NCBI RefSeq assembly: GCF_051860475.1
Contig: NZ_JBHYDW010000106.1
Location: forward strand, 1 to 16,071
Source: Elioraea sp051860475
GTDB taxonomy: Bacteria; Pseudomonadota; Alphaproteobacteria; Acetobacterales; Acetobacteraceae
Direction of reading: 5' to 3'
DNA: 16,071 bases
Part shown: one piece after another, positions 12,875 through 16,071 of the stretch
How positions within the stretch are numbered: the stretch's first letter is position 1
Layout: each line of letters starts with the position of its first letter
Notes under the pieces: generated by a model
The model's input: only the letters and a program-made list of their open reading frames with translations
What the model was told of the DNA's origin: nothing
Databases searched by the model: none
Translations under genes and position numbers: made by a program

Positions 12875-14827
12875 ATGCGCGAGCTCGCTGGTCCCTGGCG
12901 GCCGATCATCGCGCTGTACGCCGCGCTGGTCGGCTTTGCGCATTTCTGGCTGGGCGGCGCGGGGCTGATGGAGCTGGTCGCGCGCGAGGCGTTCGGTGCC
13001 GGGCGCTGGACGCAGGACGTGTTTCCGGTGCTGGAGCCGTTGCAGCTGCGCGGCTTCCACCTGCTGGCGCTGCTGCCACTGATCTTCCTGATCTATCCCG
13101 CCCGTCCCGGACGCAGCCCCGCAGCGCGACCGAGCCACCCCGATCTCGTGCTCGCGGCACTCTCCGCCGCCGCAAGCTTCTATTTCCTGGCCAGTGCGCG
13201 GCAGATCAACGCGCGCATGGAGTTCATCGACCCGCTGACGGAGCTCGAATGGTGGCTCGGAGTCATCGCGGTCGTCACGCTGCTCGAAGCGATCCGCCGG
13301 GCGGTCGCGCCGATCCTCGCGGGCATCGTGATCGTCTCGCTGATCTACATGCATGTCGGGCAGTGGCTGCCAGGCGTATTCAACACGCGCCCGTTCGATC
13401 TCGCGATGATCATCGAGACGGTCTACATCGTGCCGATCGTCGGTGGGATCTTCGGCCCGCTCACCGGCATCGTCGCCGGCACGATCGCGATGTTCATCCT
13501 GTTCGGTGCCTTCGTGCAGGGCTCGGGTACGGGTCGGCTGTTCTCGAACTTCGGGGCTGCCGTCGCAGGCCGCTTCGCGGGCGGGCCGGCGAAGGTGGCC
13601 GTGATCACCTCCGGCATGTTCGGCACGATGAGTGGCTCCACCGTCTCGAACGTGGCGACGACCGGCTCGATCACCATTCCGATGATGAAGCGGCTCGGCT
13701 ATGCGCCGGCGGTCGCGGGCGGGATCGAGGCTGCCGCCAGCACCGGTGGGGCGATCATGCCGCCGGTGATGGGCGCGGCCGCCTTCGTGATGAGCGAGAT
13801 CACCAACATCCCCTACGGCGAGATCATCGTCACGGCGGCGATCGGCGCGGTTCTGTATTTCTTCGCGATCTTCGTCTCGGTGCATTTCGAGGCGAAGCGG
13901 CTCGGGCTTGCGGCGATGGAGCCGGACACGATCCCGCCGTGGCGCGTGGTCGCGCGCGACGCCCACCTGATGCTGCCGATCGCGGTGCTGGTCTGGCTGC
14001 TGGTCGAGCGCTGGTCCGGCAACTTCGCGGCCTTCGCCGCGACCACCTTGATGATGGTCTGCGCGAGCGTCCGCTCGCACACGCGGATGGGACCGCGCGC
14101 GATCGTCGACGCCTTCGGCAATGCGGCGCGCACCATGGCGGTGCTGGCGGCCGCGGTGGCGGGCGCGGGGATCATCACCTCGGCGCTGACGGTGACGGGG
14201 CTGGTCGTCGCGTTCGGCGGCATCGTCAAGGGGCTCGCCGGCGGCAGTCTTGCCCTGCTCTGCCTGCTGCTGATGCTGACGGCGCTGATCCTCGGCATGG
14301 GCGTGCCGACCACGCCGGCCTATATCATCACTGCCGCCCTCGGCAGTCCGGTGCTGCAGGAGTACGGCGTCGATCTGCTCGCCGCGCACCTGTTCATGTT
14401 CTACTTCGCGGTGCTGGCGGACGCGACGCCGCCCGTGGCGGTCGCGTCCTACGCGGCGGCGGCGATCGCGGGTGCGAACCCGATGGCGACAGCGGTGCAG
14501 GCGCTGCGCTTCGCGCTCGCCGGGTTCGTGGTCGGCTATGCCTTCATCTACGACCAGGGCATCATCTGGCGCGGCGGCGTCGACCCCGTGGTCGAGGACA
14601 CGGTGCCGCTGATCGCCGCGCTGACACTGGTCGGCGCGGCATTCGGCGGGTTCCTGCGCACGCGGCTCTCTGGCCCGGCGCGCGTGTTTGCGCTCGCCTG
14701 CGGGTTCGGCGCGGCGTTCGGGCACATGGTCTCGGATCACGCGCGGCTTGCCTTCTCGGTTGCCGTCCTGGCTCTGTTCTGGTTCGCTCCGCGTCTTTTC
14801 GCCGCACGCGAGGTGCGCCATGCCTGA
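12875..14827 (+). CDS. TRAP transporter permease, fused 4TM/12TM subunits
   Basis: This 650-residue polytopic inner-membrane protein joins the small (DctQ-like, about 1-175) and large (DctM-like, about 176-640) TRAP subunits. This fusion normally goes with TAXI receptors. The large-subunit signatures are clear: GGIFGPLTGIVAGTIAMFIL (about 190-209), ITSGMFGTMSGSTVSNVATT (244-263), GSITIPMMKRLGY (264-276) and ASTGGAIMPPVMGAAAF (288-304). Later ILGMGVPTTPAYI and FYFAVLADATPPVAVASYAA are the second-half counterpart. Transport is driven by an ion gradient, not ATP. The ATG at 12875 has only a weak ribosome binding site, so translation may depend on the hairpin-bearing intercistronic region. Its last eight bases overlap the start of the enolase-superfamily gene, indicating one transcript. 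Confidence 0.95.
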   Translation: MRELAGPWRPIIALYAALVGFAHFWLGGAGLMELVAREAFGAGRWTQDVFPVLEPLQLRGFHLLALLPLIFLIYPARPGRSPAARPSHPDLVLAALSAAASFYFLASARQINARMEFIDPLTELEWWLGVIAVVTLLEAIRRAVAPILAGIVIVSLIYMHVGQWLPGVFNTRPFDLAMIIETVYIVPIVGGIFGPLTGIVAGTIAMFILFGAFVQGSGTGRLFSNFGAAVAGRFAGGPAKVAVITSGMFGTMSGSTVSNVATTGSITIPMMKRLGYAPAVAGGIEAAASTGGAIMPPVMGAAAFVMSEITNIPYGEIIVTAAIGAVLYFFAIFVSVHFEAKRLGLAAMEPDTIPPWRVVARDAHLMLPIAVLVWLLVERWSGNFAAFAATTLMMVCASVRSHTRMGPRAIVDAFGNAARTMAVLAAAVAGAGIITSALTVTGLVVAFGGIVKGLAGGSLALLCLLLMLTALILGMGVPTTPAYIITAALGSPVLQEYGVDLLAAHLFMFYFAVLADATPPVAVASYAAAAIAGANPMATAVQALRFALAGFVVGYAFIYDQGIIWRGGVDPVVEDTVPLIAALTLVGAAFGGFLRTRLSGPARVFALACGFGAAFGHMVSDHARLAFSVAVLALFWFAPRLFAAREVRHA

Positions 14828-15938
14828 CCGGATCGAGCGGCTCCAGGTGTTCCGGATCGACAGCGAGATCGGCATGCGCCGCGCGCACGGCTCGGGCGAG
14901 ATCGCACGCCGCGTCGGCCGGGTGATCGTGCGCCTCCTCACGACCGACGGGATCGAAGGGCTCGGCGAGGCCGCGCCCTGGGCGCCGTTCGGCAACACCG
15001 CCGATACCACCGCGGCTGCGATCGACGGTTGCTTGCGTGCGGTGCTCGAGGGCGACGACGCCACACGGATCGCTGCGCTCGCCGATGCGATGGACCATGC
15101 GCTGATGGGCCATCCGGAGGCGAAGGCCGCGGTCGAGATGGCGCTCTGGGACATCGCCGGGAAGCGGCTCGGCGCGCCCGTGCACGCGCTGCTCGGCGGC
15201 GTGGTGCGCGATACGATCCCGCTTTCGTTCTCGATCGCCGATCCGGACTTCGCCGCCGATCTCGACCGCGCACGTGCCATGGCCGAGGAGGGCATCGGCA
15301 TCTTCAAGGTCAAGACCGGCTTCCTCACCCACGCCGACGATCTCGAACGGCTCTCCGCGCTGCGCGAGACCTGCCCGACCGCCGATATCCGTGCCGACTA
15401 CAACCAGGGCCTCGCGCCCGAGGAGGCGCTGCGCTTCTGCCGCGACCTCGACGGCCTCGAGCTCGGCTTCATCGAGCAGCCGGTGCGCCGCGGGCAGGAG
15501 CGCGTGCTGGCGATGATCGCGGCCGCGCTGGATACGCCGGTGATGGCGGACGAGAGCGTCTTTTCCGCACGCGAGATGCTGGACTGCGCGCATGCCGGCT
15601 GGGCGGACTGCGTCTCGATCAAGCTGATGAAGGCGGGCGGGATCCTGCGCGCGCGCGAGGCTGACGCGGTCGCCGCGGCCGCCGGGCTGCCGACCTATGG
15701 CGGCACGCTGTGGGAGGGTGGGATCGCGCTGGCGGCCGCCGCTCACCTGATCGCCGCCACGCCCAACATCCGCCTCGGCTGCGAGTTCTACATGCCACGC
15801 TACGTGCTCGCCCGCGACATCACCGCCGAGCCGTTCGCCTATGAGGGCGGATCGGTGCGCGTCCCCGACGGTCCCGGCCTTGGCGTCACACTCGACGAGG
15901 ACGCACTCGCTGCCGACCTGGTGGCTTCGCGCGGCTGA
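14820..15938 (+). CDS. Mandelate racemase/muconate lactonizing enzyme family protein (enolase superfamily)
   Basis: This 372-residue enzyme has an N-terminal capping domain (about 1-125) and a C-terminal beta/alpha barrel. Catalytic signatures of the muconate-lactonizing subgroup are present: K163-V-K165 (FKVKTG), the metal ligands D193 (ADYNQG), E219 (IEQPV) and D244 (MADES), and K268 (SIKLMKAGG). The stretch YGGTLWEGGIA (293-303) and ATPNIRLGCEFY follow as in that subgroup. Such enzymes abstract a proton next to a carboxylate and act as cycloisomerases, racemases, epimerases or dehydratases; which reaction applies here is not evident. The ATG at 14820 overlaps the permease gene by eight bases, so the product probably works on the imported compound in the cytoplasm. 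Full length, all catalytic residues intact. Confidence 0.92.
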   Translation: MPDRIERLQVFRIDSEIGMRRAHGSGEIARRVGRVIVRLLTTDGIEGLGEAAPWAPFGNTADTTAAAIDGCLRAVLEGDDATRIAALADAMDHALMGHPEAKAAVEMALWDIAGKRLGAPVHALLGGVVRDTIPLSFSIADPDFAADLDRARAMAEEGIGIFKVKTGFLTHADDLERLSALRETCPTADIRADYNQGLAPEEALRFCRDLDGLELGFIEQPVRRGQERVLAMIAAALDTPVMADESVFSAREMLDCAHAGWADCVSIKLMKAGGILRAREADAVAAAAGLPTYGGTLWEGGIALAAAAHLIAATPNIRLGCEFYMPRYVLARDITAEPFAYEGGSVRVPDGPGLGVTLDEDALAADLVASRG

Positions 15939-16007
15939 CCTCTCTCGCTTGACCGCGTGCGGAACGTGTGCTGGCGTTCACGCGCAAGAAGGATACGGGA
16001 GGAAACC

Positions 16008-16071
16008 ATGCGCAGGCGTGACTTCACGGCAGCGGCAGCGGCGCTGATGCCGGCTTGGGTGGTCGGTGCGG
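16008..16071 (+). CDS. Exported protein, signal peptide only (cut by right edge)
   Basis: Only 21 codons are present, MRRRDFTAAAAALM then PAWVVGA. The RRRDF head followed by an alanine-rich hydrophobic stretch looks like a twin-arginine or Sec signal peptide. A strong GGGAGG ribosome binding site (15998-16003 region) precedes the ATG. The gene follows the enolase-superfamily gene by 69 bases in the same direction, so it may belong to the same operon, perhaps as another binding protein or periplasmic enzyme. Nothing more can be said from the fragment. Confidence 0.7.
   Translation, partial: MRRRDFTAAAAALMPAWVVGA

Noticed and set aside
11849..15328. 1159-codon minus-strand open frame
   Set aside because: It mirrors the TAXI receptor, TRAP permease and enolase-superfamily genes and is rich in His/Arg/Asp with no domain, so it is a shadow of codon bias.
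15962..15979. Possible hairpin GAACG/CGTTC between the enolase-superfamily gene and the last gene
   Set aside because: Only five pairs with an eight-base loop, too weak to call a terminator or attenuator.
1..16071. tRNA, rRNA, CRISPR array, transposase or integrase genes
   Set aside because: I looked for cloverleaf cores, regularly spaced repeats and transposase or recombinase motifs and saw none.

Overview
The window is a GC-rich (roughly 70% by eye) chromosomal segment, tightly packed and coding on both strands. A COQ9-family ubiquinone accessory protein (in bacteria essentially an alphaproteobacterial trait), a typical alphaproteobacterial bS21, a TRAP-TAXI operon and the codon use point to an alphaproteobacterium, probably Rhodospirillales/Acetobacteraceae. 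The taxonomic placement is inference. A 10-N run at 10689-10698 shows that this is scaffolded draft sequence.

Left part (1-1281): the 5' end of a NarK-type nitrate/nitrite transporter gene runs leftwards off the window. Facing away from it is a Crp/Fnr regulator with FNR-type recognition-helix residues but no cysteines. Two FNR/NNR-like 14-mers lie between the two genes. A pair of strong inverted repeats (1291-1343) separates the regulator from the next block.

Defence block (1452-4708, minus strand): a type II restriction-modification pair of the PstI/BsuBI kind, N6-adenine methyltransferase first and endonuclease second with an ATGA overlap. Upstream on the same strand is an AbrB/SpoVT-like small protein. 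Unusual direct repeats sit in front of the methyltransferase and an AT-rich tandem repeat sits in front of the AbrB-like gene.

Middle (4764-10109): a cytoplasmic FrnE-type DsbA-family protein, a methyl-accepting chemotaxis protein, a glycine-zipper lipoprotein, a 25-residue membrane microprotein, a peptide deformylase-COQ9 pair, ribosomal protein bS21 (GTG start), and an unrecognised membrane-anchored protein.

Right part (10102-16071): a DUF3293 gene that looks frameshifted, an MFS transporter gene interrupted by the assembly gap, then a probable catabolic operon. This comprises a TAXI solute-binding protein, an intercistronic GNRA-loop hairpin, a fused 4TM/12TM TRAP permease, an enolase-superfamily (mandelate racemase/muconate lactonizing) enzyme overlapping the permease end, and the signal peptide of another exported protein cut by the right edge. 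The likely logic is capture and import of a carboxylate followed by its first cytoplasmic conversion. The substrate cannot be read from the sequence.

I see no clearly new multi-gene system. The most unusual signals are the control region of the restriction-modification block, the microprotein with a hairpin over its ribosome binding site, and the TRAP-enolase operon.
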